A stretch of DNA of 64,000 bases from an endosymbiont of Acanthamoeba sp. UWC8 (GCF_000730245.1 NZ_CP004403.1:868001-932000); one strand, 5' to 3'; shown: positions 25,713-35,454, counted from the stretch's first letter. The notes: generated from the sequence alone by a model not told the origin. Made by a program: numbers and translations.

Positions 25713-26345
25713 TCAGTCCACCCAATTTTCAAGTATCAGCTGAGGCAATTTATTGTGCCACACTTTAGCTTTATGCTTAAAGTTAATTAATTTGGGCATT
25801 TTGACTGCCGGAACCAGCCAAAACATTACCACACTGCTTGCACCTTTACCGAAATTGTGAGCTGATTTAAAACTGTGGTTTCCGGTTCTTTTGCTGTAAC
25901 TTGCTCTCATATTAGCGACCAGCAACGAAGCTCCATACTTACGATCAACAAACTGTAACTTAATCCCCATGTATTTTTCAAACTTTTGCGGAGTAATGCG
26001 CTTAGATAGTAAGCGTTTTGGTACATTAGGAGTAGGAACGGCAATCCATAAACCTTTATTTGAGCGGATATAATGAGCAAACTCAAAGCTCTGCATTATC
26101 TTTTCCGCTTTTGTGTAAACTACACCGGCTGCTTTTAAGCTATTCTTTTGCTTAGGATATACCTCACCCCTCCAGCTTTTAGCAAGCCTCATGCCTAAGC
26201 CTGAAGCTGTAACCTGACGCTGCATAGCTTGCTTTAAACCAAGCGTAGCACTCGATATACCTTTAGTTACGGCTTTTGCTGTTTTTTTCTTCTCATTCTT
26301 TAGAAAAGATGCCAAGTCACCTGATAATGCCGCTTTTAGTTTCAT
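25713..26345 (-). CDS. head-tail connector/neck protein (DUF6441-like)
   Basis: 210 residues, basic. The N-terminus MKLKAALSGDLASFLKNEKK, then SSATLGLKQAMQRQVTASGL and LAKSWRGEVYP, matches my memory of DUF6441 proteins beside the head-tail joining gene in alphaproteobacterial prophages (gp10-like role). It overlaps the upstream joining gene by 29 bases. Probably a head-tail neck component. Confidence 0.65.
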   Translation of the reverse strand: MKLKAALSGDLASFLKNEKKKTAKAVTKGISSATLGLKQAMQRQVTASGLGMRLAKSWRGEVYPKQKNSLKAAGVVYTKAEKIMQSFEFAHYIRSNKGLWIAVPTPNVPKRLLSKRITPQKFEKYMGIKLQFVDRKYGASLLVANMRASYSKRTGNHSFKSAHNFGKGASSVVMFWLVPAVKMPKLINFKHKAKVWHNKLPQLILENWVD

Positions 26346-26652
26346 AATTCTTTACCACATTAAGCCTCCAAATAAGCCGGTGCCGATCTTGCTCAGGCTC
26401 TGCTTGGATAGTAAAAGTCTCATCATCTACTACTATCTTCTCCCCTACCTTAGGAGTAAAAACTTCCGACACTCTTACTTCAAGTAGATTCGGAGAACAA
26501 TGAACCGTTAGCTCTCCGAATCGTAAGTCTTGATCGGGTTGTCGCTTAATAACCGTAATTAAATGGCTATTATCCTCCTTATCAAGATAAACCGCAGACT
26601 TACCGAACTTAATAAATAATATATTTAAAGCCTTGTTAAATGCTTTTATCAT
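26317..26652 (-). CDS. head-tail joining protein
   Basis: 111 residues, beta-rich. LEVRVSEVFTPKVGEKIVVD and FTIQAEPEQDRHRLIWRLNV resemble the lambda FII/Gifsy-type joining proteins. It overlaps the small upstream gene by 17 bases and the downstream neck gene by 29, consistent with coupled translation in a morphogenesis operon. Confidence 0.65.
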   Translation of the reverse strand: MIKAFNKALNILFIKFGKSAVYLDKEDNSHLITVIKRQPDQDLRFGELTVHCSPNLLEVRVSEVFTPKVGEKIVVDDETFTIQAEPEQDRHRLIWRLNVVKNYETKSGIIR

Positions 26653-26833
26653 TTATTTTACTATGCTTAATCCTTGATTTATACTCTTTCTCCGGCTTAA
26701 TTCCAGTGCTTACTAAAACAGCTAAATTTCTCTCAATTAAGCTAAGGGCTTCTTCTTCACTAAGGGTTACTTTTTCTTTAGGAGGTATATATCCGTCTTT
26801 TGTAAGTAAAGTAGTATTAGCAATGATCTCCAT
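26636..26833 (-). CDS. small phage protein between capsid and joining genes
   Basis: 65 residues. TTLLTKDGYIPPKEKVTLSE then EEALSLIERNLAVLV looks like the small fold (beta turn plus helix) found after capsid genes in many siphophages, possibly a head-completion factor. It starts 14 bases after the capsid stop. Function inferred only from position. Confidence 0.6.
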   Translation of the reverse strand: MEIIANTTLLTKDGYIPPKEKVTLSEEEALSLIERNLAVLVSTGIKPEKEYKSRIKHSKINDKSI

Positions 26834-26847
26834 ATCTTATCCTCTAT

Positions 26848-27879
26848 TTAAGCAACCGTAGCACAAAAGGAAGCATTAGGGCGATAGGGCACTAGAAGAG
26901 GGGCTGATTGCATTAATAACCATCTTACCGCAGGATCTTCCTCAACCCATGATTTAGTAAAATAATGCTGTGCCCTATATCCTGCTTTTTCATCCTGGAT
27001 TACCCCATAACACCTAGTCCCTTCGATCTGCTCACGACTCGCAATAATCACTGTATTCGGAGGCAGAAGAGTTTTAATTTCACCAGAATCATCCACATAA
27101 ACATCATTATAAACATAAAAGTCAAAGTCCCCGATTGCACCCCCGTATCTAGCTTTCTCAGCTCCTTGTCCTCTTACTATAGGTGTAATGCTTAAACTTG
27201 AATTAGTTCCCCTCCTTATATCAAGCATCTCTTTTACAATCGGTTTATTCTTAAACAACCGCCAAGCTTTAGGATCCATGATAATCGTACGGGCAACCGC
27301 GCCCGACTTTTCCTGAATTAACGCCGCCCAATCTTCTATATCTTCTAAAACATTAACATTATCATTACTCCAACGGGTTGTACCGGTTAGAATTATAGTT
27401 AAAGCCTCATCCCTTTGGAAATCAACTTCTACGGTCGGATAATCTTCACCCGTTACTGTAATCTTACCCTTGCATAAAGCCTCTGCTGCCATTACTTCTT
27501 CTCTACGGGTAAGATTCTCAAGCTGATTGTGTAATGCTCTGCTTATTGCAGCTTCCAACCTTCTCCCTGCAGGCAAACTTCCGCCTATAGTTTCTCCGAT
27601 TGAGCGCTTAAGCGGAGCATTGGCATCAAACCTGCGCTTATCTTTTACATAAGCAGGCTTGAAGCTTTTAGTCATAAAGCCTTCATTAGCTACGACTTTA
27701 CCGGCAATAAGCGGTGATACAAAAGGTGCAAGGCGAGGTTTTGACTTATCTATATCAAAATGTATTTCCTCCGATTCCTCGGTTTGAATAGAACCAAAGA
27801 AGCTATTCAATAAGAATGAAGCCGGGCGTTCCAGGTGTTCGACCGTACGGTTTAATACAAAAGTAGAAAAAATATCCAT
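26848..27879 (-). CDS. major capsid protein (lambda gpE family)
   Basis: 343 residues, typical for gpE. FSTFVLNRTVEHLERPASFL and LNSFFGSIQTEESEEIHFDI at the N-terminus, RLAPFVSPLIAGKVVANEGF, and the end TKSWVEEDPAVRWLLMQSAP are all family features. It starts directly after the decoration protein stop (27880). Forms the HK97-fold icosahedral shell. Confidence 0.92.
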   Translation of the reverse strand: MDIFSTFVLNRTVEHLERPASFLLNSFFGSIQTEESEEIHFDIDKSKPRLAPFVSPLIAGKVVANEGFMTKSFKPAYVKDKRRFDANAPLKRSIGETIGGSLPAGRRLEAAISRALHNQLENLTRREEVMAAEALCKGKITVTGEDYPTVEVDFQRDEALTIILTGTTRWSNDNVNVLEDIEDWAALIQEKSGAVARTIIMDPKAWRLFKNKPIVKEMLDIRRGTNSSLSITPIVRGQGAEKARYGGAIGDFDFYVYNDVYVDDSGEIKTLLPPNTVIIASREQIEGTRCYGVIQDEKAGYRAQHYFTKSWVEEDPAVRWLLMQSAPLLVPYRPNASFCATVA

Positions 27880-28254
27880 TTAAGCCTCCTGATTCTTACG
27901 TAAGAAAATAGCACATGAGCTTTGAAAAGCTTCTCTTATACTATCTTCATCAAAACTTTTGCCGTAGATTAATGCATTAAAATTAAATTCTCCCGCATGA
28001 TACACGGCAGCCTTCACCTCAGTTAGTTTAGCATCAATATCCTCAGCCAAGATAGCTACCGGCTTTTCAGAACCGTCGGTATCCGTCTTTTCACATATTT
28101 TATAACTGCCGCTTTCGGTAATTTTTCCTAAAACCGTGCCGCGCTTATATTTTCCTCCTACGATAGTTTCCATTCTCTGCACGGAAGGAAATTCTCCTGC
28201 AAATAAGTTATCGGGAGTATATTCTCCACTACTTCTAAATCCTCTTGCCGTCAT
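27880..28254 (-). CDS. head decoration protein (lambda gpD family)
   Basis: 124 residues. NLFAGEFPSVQRMETIVGGK, then KRGTVLGKITESGSYKICEK and ILAEDIDA follow the gpD fold pattern. It should trimerise on the capsid surface to stabilise it. Placed between protease and capsid genes exactly as in lambda. Confidence 0.88.
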   Translation of the reverse strand: MTARGFRSSGEYTPDNLFAGEFPSVQRMETIVGGKYKRGTVLGKITESGSYKICEKTDTDGSEKPVAILAEDIDAKLTEVKAAVYHAGEFNFNALIYGKSFDEDSIREAFQSSCAIFLRKNQEA

Positions 28255-28271
28255 TTGTTCTCCTGTTTTTA

Positions 28272-29423
28272 TTAATATGAGGCTATACGCTTAGCCAGTG
28301 CATTTATGTCGTCTGCGTCTGCATCCGCATCAGTGCTTGGAATTATTTTAGGGTTTTTTATATTTTGCATCGCTGATATAAAGCTTGTATTATCCGTTGT
28401 TACGACTTTAGTAAGGGCGGCTATGGCAATATCTGCCTCGATATCGGTTGCAAATGCAAAATGCCGTGCAAGTTCCATATGATTTTCAGCTGCCTTTGAG
28501 TTAAGTATAGCTTCAATACGCTTTCTCTCTTCTAACCTCATTTCTTCTATAGATTTAAAGTCTGAATTTTGTTCTCGGCTTTCCTTATGCATAATTTTTT
28601 TGTCCTCGTTAGTTAAACTTAAAGTGTGATTATCTTGATTTAGTTCAGTCAGTATTTTTTCATAAGAGCCGACATAATCGGCTAGTCCTTTCTCTACTGC
28701 CGTTTCTCCTATAAACACATCACCCGCACCATAATTAGATATAACTTCCTGAGCGGAAATTCCTCTGTACTTGGCAATACTTTCTATAAATACCTGTGCC
28801 ATTGTATCAATCCGAGCTTGTAGCCTTATCTTTCCTTCATCGCTAGCCAAATCAGGTTGTTTATACGGGCTTTGTGAAGAAACAATCTCAACTTCTTTTT
28901 CATTGCTATTATTTTGATAAACACCTACTACGCCGATAGAGCCTAAGGCCGAGGTCTTGGAAACTATAATCTTATCACATGCAGCTGCAATCCAATAAGC
29001 TCCTGAAGCCGCATCCCCCGAAGCATAAGCGATTATCGGCTTTTTACCTCTCTTCTCAAAAATCATGTCGGCAAGTTCCGCGCAACCGTTTACTTCTCCG
29101 CCCGGTGAATCAATATCAAGTATTATTGCTTTTATCTGATCATCTTCTATTGCTTTCCTAAAATCTTGCCCAATAATCTCATAAGATGAGGCTCCGCTTA
29201 TATTAGTAAATAAATTAGCATAACGGAATAATGCCCCAACCACCGGCAATATAGCTACTCCGTCTCTTATGTTCATGGTATAAGTATTTTGCAATTCTTT
29301 ACCTAAGCGTGCAGCAACTACATGCGGCGCCTCATTATTACGAGCGGCAATATCTAATATATTATGTAGAGAGCTTGCAGTTATTGCCCATGCCTCTTCT
29401 CTTATCTTATTCCATATACGCAT
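28272..29423 (-). CDS. S49-family prohead protease/scaffold (lambda gpC-like)
   Basis: 383 residues. DIDSPGGEVNGCAELADMI and IAYASGDAASGAYWIAAACD carry the SppA/ClpP-type fold with the catalytic Ser in the SGAYW block. GSIGVVGVY follows. The C-terminal third is charged and helical and could hold the internal scaffold, as in gpC/Nu3. It cleaves portal and scaffold proteins in the prohead. Confidence 0.9.
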   Translation of the reverse strand: MRIWNKIREEAWAITASSLHNILDIAARNNEAPHVVAARLGKELQNTYTMNIRDGVAILPVVGALFRYANLFTNISGASSYEIIGQDFRKAIEDDQIKAIILDIDSPGGEVNGCAELADMIFEKRGKKPIIAYASGDAASGAYWIAAACDKIIVSKTSALGSIGVVGVYQNNSNEKEVEIVSSQSPYKQPDLASDEGKIRLQARIDTMAQVFIESIAKYRGISAQEVISNYGAGDVFIGETAVEKGLADYVGSYEKILTELNQDNHTLSLTNEDKKIMHKESREQNSDFKSIEEMRLEERKRIEAILNSKAAENHMELARHFAFATDIEADIAIAALTKVVTTDNTSFISAMQNIKNPKIIPSTDADADADDINALAKRIASY

Positions 29424-29434
29424 GCTTATTCTCT

Positions 29435-30895
29435 CTATTCTTTTTTTTGTTCTTTCTTGTTAAATAATTTATCTTCCGAACTACTTAATCCTAATTCATC
29501 AATCTTTGCTTTTTCCCTCGCTTTCTGCTCTAGCACTTCTTCCCAATCCAAACCTTGTGCAGCACATTCTTCTTCTAGAGTTGAAAGATTATTTTCCATC
29601 CTGATCCGTGAAGCTTCGGCTTCTTTTACAGGGTCAATCCAACCTCTGCCTGCTCCGATCCACTTAGCTCTCGTCCAAGCTGCTTTGTTCTGATAAAAGT
29701 TAGGAGCTTCAACCAACTTTTTAGCAATAACTTCCTCAAGCCATAATTCATATACAGGCTTTGCCCAATAGGTGGTTAACCATTGTCTTCTTCCGATAAA
29801 AAACCGCCATGCTTCCATTAAGGCCGCTCTGGCACTGGAATAATTAGTCTTGGAAAAATCCTTCATTAATAACTCAAACGGAAGATTTAATCCGGTACCG
29901 ATATGCCTTAAAATATTTTCAACAAAGTTCCCGTATGCGCTATTAGGTCGGCTTGGTGTAAACGGTGCAACCTTATCTCCCGGGAATACCGGAATTATTG
30001 CCCCTCCCTGCAGCTTAATCTTCCATTCATTACGCGCAGATATATAATTATCAACCGAGCCGCCGAACATCTCGGAGATTGACTCTCCGTCAAGCGGGGT
30101 TTCAATGAATGCCGCAATCATGGCATTGACTATTGCCGCCTGCAGCTCACTATTTTCATAATGATCAAGCATCTTAAAGAGCGGCATAATACTTGCCATT
30201 AACGGCTTACCCCGATTTTGTCCAGTACGCTCCTTATCATGTATATGTAATACCCTAAGCCTACCGAACTTGGTTCTAGCCGGCACTCTCTCCCAACTAT
30301 TATCTTCAGCTAGACTAAAAATATCGCCCGGGTGCGTTTTTCTTATCCAATAAGCCAGTGGTGCTCCGTAATCATCAATTTCTATTCCACCTCTTAAATA
30401 TTTAGAGTCAGGTTTATCTTCAGGACTACTTAAACGATCGGGTTCAATTAATTGTAAGGTTGTATTAAACGTTCTATCATCAAGCCATAGAGGAAAAGCA
30501 AGAGCCTCTCCGTTTACTATTAGTGAGCGAAATACTTGAGTGGTGAGTCCTGCAAATGTCAGCATCCTTGCCGCATCACACTCCGTGCTTTCCGCCCAGC
30601 TTCGCCAGTGAGACTCTACGCTCCTTGCCCATTCGTCAGCCCATATTTTATCTTTATTTAATGCTTTGTAATCGGGCACGGCTGCAAGCCTTAACCCTGT
30701 ACCTACTACATTATCGACTAGAGTCTGAACTGCTCCGGATGCAATCCCGTGGTTACGCACCAAATCGCGTGAGCGTGCAACTAATGTGCTAAGCTCGGGT
30801 ATAAGGTCTTGATCCGGAGATCCCGTTTGGGGCTGCCAGCTCGCTAATTCTCGTATATTCCGCGATGCAGCTTTATGCGCAGTCTCTTGCCCCAT
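29435..30895 (-). CDS. portal protein (lambda gpB family)
   Basis: 486 residues. ARSRDLVRNHGIASGAVQTL near the start, VVGTGLRL, LIEPDRLSSPED, then PFELLMKDFSKTNYSSARAA and LMEAWRFFIGRRQWL are lambda-type portal signatures. Forms the dodecameric DNA gate at the capsid vertex. Follows the gpW-like gene by 5 bases. Confidence 0.92.
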   Translation of the reverse strand: MGQETAHKAASRNIRELASWQPQTGSPDQDLIPELSTLVARSRDLVRNHGIASGAVQTLVDNVVGTGLRLAAVPDYKALNKDKIWADEWARSVESHWRSWAESTECDAARMLTFAGLTTQVFRSLIVNGEALAFPLWLDDRTFNTTLQLIEPDRLSSPEDKPDSKYLRGGIEIDDYGAPLAYWIRKTHPGDIFSLAEDNSWERVPARTKFGRLRVLHIHDKERTGQNRGKPLMASIMPLFKMLDHYENSELQAAIVNAMIAAFIETPLDGESISEMFGGSVDNYISARNEWKIKLQGGAIIPVFPGDKVAPFTPSRPNSAYGNFVENILRHIGTGLNLPFELLMKDFSKTNYSSARAALMEAWRFFIGRRQWLTTYWAKPVYELWLEEVIAKKLVEAPNFYQNKAAWTRAKWIGAGRGWIDPVKEAEASRIRMENNLSTLEEECAAQGLDWEEVLEQKAREKAKIDELGLSSSEDKLFNKKEQKKE

Positions 30896-30900
30896 TATTC

Positions 30901-31128
30901 TTAAAACTCTATAAATATTGCTTTTCTTTTAATACCGCTTGTTTTGCGGCTAACCTCTGCTCTTAAACGGTATATATATTTCTCCAGCTTATCGGCACTG
31001 CTTTGGTTATAGGTAACCGAACCATACTCGCTTATATTTACCGCAACCTCTTTCGTTCCCGTTAACAGCATATGATAAGCCGTTTCCGCTTCATCTAATC
31101 TTTCCCTTAGGACTTTAATTTCAGTCAT
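30901..31128 (-). CDS. gpW-like head-tail joining protein
   Basis: 75 residues. RERLDEAETAYHMLLTGTKE then VAVNISEYGSVTYNQSSADK and LEKYIYRL match gpW (helix, beta hairpin, helix) of about 68 residues. Sits between terminase and portal genes as in lambda. Confidence 0.85.
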   Translation of the reverse strand: MTEIKVLRERLDEAETAYHMLLTGTKEVAVNISEYGSVTYNQSSADKLEKYIYRLRAEVSRKTSGIKRKAIFIEF

Positions 31129-31139
31129 TATATGCTACC

Positions 31140-33110
31140 TTAAAGATAAGGATCATTTGCGATCACCATTGCTCTTTGCTCAAATCTTTTTTTTGTTGGC
31201 TTTTCTATTTCAGGAAGTATCTCAGCCCTAATTGCTAATGCTGCTTCCATCTCCTGCCAATGATGTTCGTAAAAACGATCAAGCCCATAAATACTTGCGG
31301 CAGCTCTTGCATAAACCCTTGTATCTAATGCCTCATTATTTCGGCTGGGATCCTTCTCCCAAATTGCTTTGGGGAATCCTCTATGTACCCTGATCACTCT
31401 TCTTTCAGCAGTGAGCTGCTTAAAATATTCTTCACTGTACTGAGGGAAGTGGCATTTACCTACTTGATTAGCTTCATTATTTTGTTCCACTCCTTTTAAT
31501 TTAAGCCAGCGGTATAATTCCATTTTAGCAATAGTGCTGCTTATATTCCAAACCCTTAAACCTCGCTTACGTCCTTTGGTATCAGCCTTAGAAACACCAA
31601 GGATAAGTGCGGTATCTCTATCCCTGCCTTTAACCGCAATAACTGTTCTAGGTTGACTTGCCCTTGCTCCGTTTCCTCCCCATATGCCTTGCGGGTATTG
31701 TTTAACCCAATTATAAACATCCTGAGTTGCATAGCCGCTGTCTACCGCCATTACTCTAATAGGTAAGGTATTACCACTCTCATGTAACCAATCTTTTTGT
31801 AGAATATTATCTAATTTATGCCAAACACTTACCTCAGCCGTATTACCGCTTAATACTATATAATCCACCGACCAGCTTTCCTTATTTCTTCCCCAGGCAA
31901 CTACCTCACATTCAATTCTATCTTTTTGGATATCTACTCCTGCGGTTAAAAATAACCCGCTTCTTGGTACTATACCTATAGAATAACTCTCTCTACTCTC
32001 ATATAATACTTTCCAATCAGGCGCTTCATACTCTTCTTCAAACGGCTCACCAAGCACGGTATTAACAAAGCCTTTCATCAGTTCAGGATATTGTTTTGCC
32101 TGCTCATATATTTTAGCTGCATCTTTCCACTCAAACCATCCGACCGGACTATAAAGCGAAGATAAGTGATACCCGACTGTAGTGCCGTCCGAGATGGAAG
32201 TTGCCTGCCAATAACCAGAACCTAGCATCTCAGTCTTGTAATGTTCTTCAATCAGCTCTTCACAATGTTCACATTGGTATTTAACTTCGGCAGTATTTCC
32301 TTCAGGCCATTTAAGTTGTAAAAACTTAAGTACCTGATAATGATTACAATATGGGCAAGGTACATAATAATAACGTTGATCCGAATGTTCGAATTCCCTG
32401 GCTACCCTTGATAAACCTTTTAATGTCGGAGTACTTACCAGAAATATTTTTCGTCTGCTTTGGAAAGTGGCACTACGGCGCTCAGCAAGTAATATAGGGT
32501 CTCCTTCACCTTCTACATCTCCGGGATATGCATCGACCTCATCCATAAACAGGTAACGTGCCGGCATTGAGCGTAAACCTGAAGCACTGTTAGCTCCGGT
32601 CATTACCAGTACACCGCCTTGGAAATCTTTAGATAACACCGTATTACCCGAATCCCTCGACCTTGCAGGTTTTACTCTCATCTTTAACTCAGGGCTATCC
32701 TCAAGCAGCGGTTCAATCCTTTGTTTGGAATTACGTTTGGCCATCTCTACGGTCGGTGATATTGCCATCATAGCTCCAGGCGCAGTATGAATGATATAAC
32801 CGATCCAGTTATTACCTGCTTCAGTCCCGCCGATCTGGGCTCCTTTCATAAATACTACTTTTTGTGTCGGACTATGTGAGGAAAGCTGATCCATTATCTC
32901 ACGCAAATAAGGAGTACGGTCAGTACGCCATAACCCGGGTTCAGCTGCTGATTTCGCAGAAAGCATTCTATATTTATCCGCCCACTGCGAAACGGTTAAA
33001 AACTGATCAGGCTTTAAGCCCCTATACCAAGCTTCTTCAATATACTCATAGCCTTCATATTCATCCTCCGAAACTCGGCGGCTTGAGTTCTTCAAGTTGT
33101 TTACCGACAT
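31140..33110 (-). CDS. terminase large subunit (GpA family)
   Basis: 656 residues. YLREIMDQLSSHSPTQKVVF with FMKGAQIGGTEAGNNWIGY is the Walker A-like region, followed by YLFMDEVDAYPGDVEGEGDP (Walker B) and RRKIFLVSTPTLKG. A zinc-like CPYCNHY...CEHC segment is present at about 250-290. The nuclease part is at 390-620 (TAGVDIQKDRIECEVVAWGR; AVDSGY). It packages DNA into the prohead, in lambda by cutting at cos. It overlaps the small-subunit gene by 50 bases. Confidence 0.93.
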   Translation of the reverse strand: MSVNNLKNSSRRVSEDEYEGYEYIEEAWYRGLKPDQFLTVSQWADKYRMLSAKSAAEPGLWRTDRTPYLREIMDQLSSHSPTQKVVFMKGAQIGGTEAGNNWIGYIIHTAPGAMMAISPTVEMAKRNSKQRIEPLLEDSPELKMRVKPARSRDSGNTVLSKDFQGGVLVMTGANSASGLRSMPARYLFMDEVDAYPGDVEGEGDPILLAERRSATFQSRRKIFLVSTPTLKGLSRVAREFEHSDQRYYYVPCPYCNHYQVLKFLQLKWPEGNTAEVKYQCEHCEELIEEHYKTEMLGSGYWQATSISDGTTVGYHLSSLYSPVGWFEWKDAAKIYEQAKQYPELMKGFVNTVLGEPFEEEYEAPDWKVLYESRESYSIGIVPRSGLFLTAGVDIQKDRIECEVVAWGRNKESWSVDYIVLSGNTAEVSVWHKLDNILQKDWLHESGNTLPIRVMAVDSGYATQDVYNWVKQYPQGIWGGNGARASQPRTVIAVKGRDRDTALILGVSKADTKGRKRGLRVWNISSTIAKMELYRWLKLKGVEQNNEANQVGKCHFPQYSEEYFKQLTAERRVIRVHRGFPKAIWEKDPSRNNEALDTRVYARAAASIYGLDRFYEHHWQEMEAALAIRAEILPEIEKPTKKRFEQRAMVIANDPYL

Positions 33111-33555
33111 AACGCTCCAGTATTACATGCAATTTATGAGCATCTACTTTCAGCTCCGATGCCATCTGAGAGGAAATACGCGAAGGCCAAGTCATCCATG
33201 CATCACGCTCCTGACGAGCTAATCTAAATACATGTGCAATTACTTCCCTTCTATCAATTAACTCACCTTTAAGTTGTTTTAATTTTACTTTAACCGTTTG
33301 TGCCTTAAGTACTTCGTTAGCAGTGCGAGCTTGCATGAATGTTGTTGTGCTGCTTGGCATGGCTTGTTCAGAAAAACTATCTTTAGCCGATATATGCCTT
33401 TTCTTTACCGTATTAGCCTGCCACTCTTTATCTGCAACCTCAGGATCTATAGTGCCGTCGGTAAGCTGTGTAATACGACCTGCCTTAATTGCTTTACGTA
33501 CCGCAGTATCGCTTATCTCGCGCATCCTTGCATAAGCACGTATGGATATTCCCAT
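33061..33555 (-). CDS. terminase small subunit (Nu1-like)
   Basis: 164 residues. An N-terminal winged-helix/HTH (SIRAYARMREISDTAVRKAI then KAGRITQLTDGTID) is followed by a linker and a helical domain (KLKQLKGELIDRREVIAHVF RLARQERDAW), matching Nu1-type DNA recognition subunits. It should bind the packaging site and recruit the large subunit. Confidence 0.85.
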   Translation of the reverse strand: MGISIRAYARMREISDTAVRKAIKAGRITQLTDGTIDPEVADKEWQANTVKKRHISAKDSFSEQAMPSSTTTFMQARTANEVLKAQTVKVKLKQLKGELIDRREVIAHVFRLARQERDAWMTWPSRISSQMASELKVDAHKLHVILERYVGKQLEELKPPSFGG

Positions 33556-33559
33556 ATCT

Positions 33560-34780
33560 TTAATTTATAATTCTTAATTTCTTTATTTCTTCAAAAGCTT
33601 TTCCTACTTCATCCAGAATAGCTTCTTTGCCCGTCATTTCTTGCCAACGCCTGATAATTACGTCAACATATTTAGGATCCAACTCCATAAGCCTTGCTGT
33701 TCGGTTTATATGTTCTGCTGCAATTAAGGTTGTACCTGAACCGCCGAAAGGATCCAGTACTATATCTCCGATCCGGCTTGAATTCTTAATCGCACGGATG
33801 ACTAACTCCAGAGGCTTCATCGTAGGGTGTAAGTCATTCTTTTGTGGTTTGTTATAAAACCACACATCTGCCTGGTTGCGATCTCCACACCAGTAATGGT
33901 CATTGCCTTCTTTCCAACCATACAATATGGGTTCAAACTGCCGCTGATAATTAGAACGGCCTAAAGTAAATGCATTCTTTGCCCAGATAATAAAAGTAGA
34001 CCATCTTCCACCGCACTTCTTAAATACGGATTGTAAGGTATGAAGTTCTGCAGATGACATACAGATATAAAGTGCCCCCTTAGTTAGGTTTAACATATTA
34101 CTGCAAGCCGCGCTTAAGAACCTCTCAAAACTGCCGCCGAGGTTATCGTTTAATATGCTGCCCGCTTTACTCCTATAATCTACGTTATACGGCGGATCGG
34201 TAAATACCATATCGGCTAATTCGCCTTTCATTAAATTATTCATATCTTCCTTACAAGTTGCATCTCCGCATAGTAAGCGGTGATTACCTAATATCCATAA
34301 ATCTCCTTGCTTACTTATCGCTTGCTCTTCAGGCTCAGGGATGGTTTCTTCAGTAATTTCATCTTCTATATCTTTAAAATCATATAACAGACTATTCAGT
34401 TCGTTATCACTAAATCCAAGCAGGTTAATATCAAAATTATCCTCCGACAACTGCTCAAGCTCTATCTTTAAAAGCTCTTCATTCCAAGCGGCATTTTCAG
34501 CTATTTTGTTATCTGCAATTACCAGCGCTTTATGTTGTGTTTCGTTCAGATGCTTTAAGTGAATAACCGGAACTTCTTTTAAGCCTAGTTTACGTGCTGC
34601 AAGTAATCTTCCGTGCCCGGCAATAATGATGTTATCTCCACCCATAAGAATAGGGTTTGCAAACCCGAACTCTGCAATTGAGTTTGCAATTTGGACTATC
34701 TGCTTTTCACTATGAGTACGGGCATTCTGCGCATAAGGAATAAGCTGCTCTATAGCTATATTTTGAACATTTAAATTCAT
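33560..34780 (-). CDS. ParB-domain DNA methyltransferase (N6-adenine/N4-cytosine type)
   Basis: 406 residues. Residues about 5-95 are a ParB/Srx-like domain (IEQLIPYAQNARTHSEKQIV; IIAGHGRLLAARKLG). Residues about 170-395 are a methylase with motif IV DPPY (VFTDPPYNVDY) before the SAM motif FGGSGTT (LDPFGGSGTTLIAAE), the beta-class order. HPTMKPLELV precedes the latter. Such fused enzymes are common orphan phage methylases, used to avoid host restriction or to regulate transcription. No matching restriction enzyme is present. It ends 4 bases before the terminase small-subunit gene. Confidence 0.9.
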   Translation of the reverse strand: MNLNVQNIAIEQLIPYAQNARTHSEKQIVQIANSIAEFGFANPILMGGDNIIIAGHGRLLAARKLGLKEVPVIHLKHLNETQHKALVIADNKIAENAAWNEELLKIELEQLSEDNFDINLLGFSDNELNSLLYDFKDIEDEITEETIPEPEEQAISKQGDLWILGNHRLLCGDATCKEDMNNLMKGELADMVFTDPPYNVDYRSKAGSILNDNLGGSFERFLSAACSNMLNLTKGALYICMSSAELHTLQSVFKKCGGRWSTFIIWAKNAFTLGRSNYQRQFEPILYGWKEGNDHYWCGDRNQADVWFYNKPQKNDLHPTMKPLELVIRAIKNSSRIGDIVLDPFGGSGTTLIAAEHINRTARLMELDPKYVDVIIRRWQEMTGKEAILDEVGKAFEEIKKLRIIN

Positions 34781-35069
34781 AAGCCAATTTATATAAAATA
34801 TTAAAAAAAGATTGCGAACTGCAAACCTGAATTTTTATCCTAACGCTAGATATTTCGAGCGGCTTTGCCCCCCGCATAGCACCTAGGCTAGGGAAGGAAC
34901 CGTCGCTTTATTTTTTATCCAGGCAATTAATTTCTAAAAATGTGTCATTCGGATACATTTCTTTTAAGCATATTTGTTATTCTCTCAAAAACTGTTGCGG
35001 CTGTCAACCGCTATTTACCTGACTTCTAAGCGGTTAGAAAACAAAATTGATCTTAAATATTTATGCGAG
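34781..35069. other. noncoding prophage region, locally GC-rich; possible cos or regulatory region
   Basis: 289 bases without a gene just upstream of the methylase-terminase block. Around 34850-34910 the composition rises sharply in GC (CGAGCGGCTTTGCCCCCCGC, then CACCTAGGCTAGG) compared with both flanks. Around 35000-35015 GCGG and CCGC can form a small hairpin. A packaging site is expected near the terminase genes in lambda-like phages, so a cos site is one possibility. A promoter or operator is another. Nothing decisive is visible. Confidence 0.35.
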
Positions 35070-35453
35070 TTACAGCGTAATATTATTTAGCTTTTGAGCA
35101 ATCTTACTCAATGCCTCGCTATGACGCCGCCATGCTGTTGTCCTATTTACTCCCAGACGTAAACATATCGGCTTCCACGGTACTCCCCTTGCCCTAAGCC
35201 AAACTAATTTACGCTCATCTACTTCTATCCATAACACCCACTGCAATACCTGATCCAAGCGATCAATCGCATCAGGTAGCGGGGCGCCCAATTTAAATGG
35301 GAGTTTATCCTGCTGCAGAATTTCCATTTCACTACGGATAACCTCAGGCCATACACTAAAATACCCCGGTACTTTTACAGAAGGTAACCGCCTTAATGTT
35401 AATACAGCTTCTTCAAAACGCTCTGCTACCCTTTCTTTTGTCCATCGGGTCAT
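35070..35453 (-). CDS. DUF6362-like helix-turn-helix phage protein
   Basis: 127 residues if started at ATG 35453 (MTRWTKERVAERFEEA), which I prefer over the longer frame because the longer one overlaps the RuvC-like gene by 80 bases and GGAAG sits just before this ATG. The C-terminus (VWLRARGVPWKPICLRLGVN then RTTAWRRHSEAL) is a clear helix-turn-helix. Members occur next to RuvC-like genes in alphaproteobacterial phages. A late regulator or DNA-binding role is inferred. Confidence 0.7.
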   Translation of the reverse strand: MTRWTKERVAERFEEAVLTLRRLPSVKVPGYFSVWPEVIRSEMEILQQDKLPFKLGAPLPDAIDRLDQVLQWVLWIEVDERKLVWLRARGVPWKPICLRLGVNRTTAWRRHSEALSKIAQKLNNITL

Positions 35454-35454
35454 A

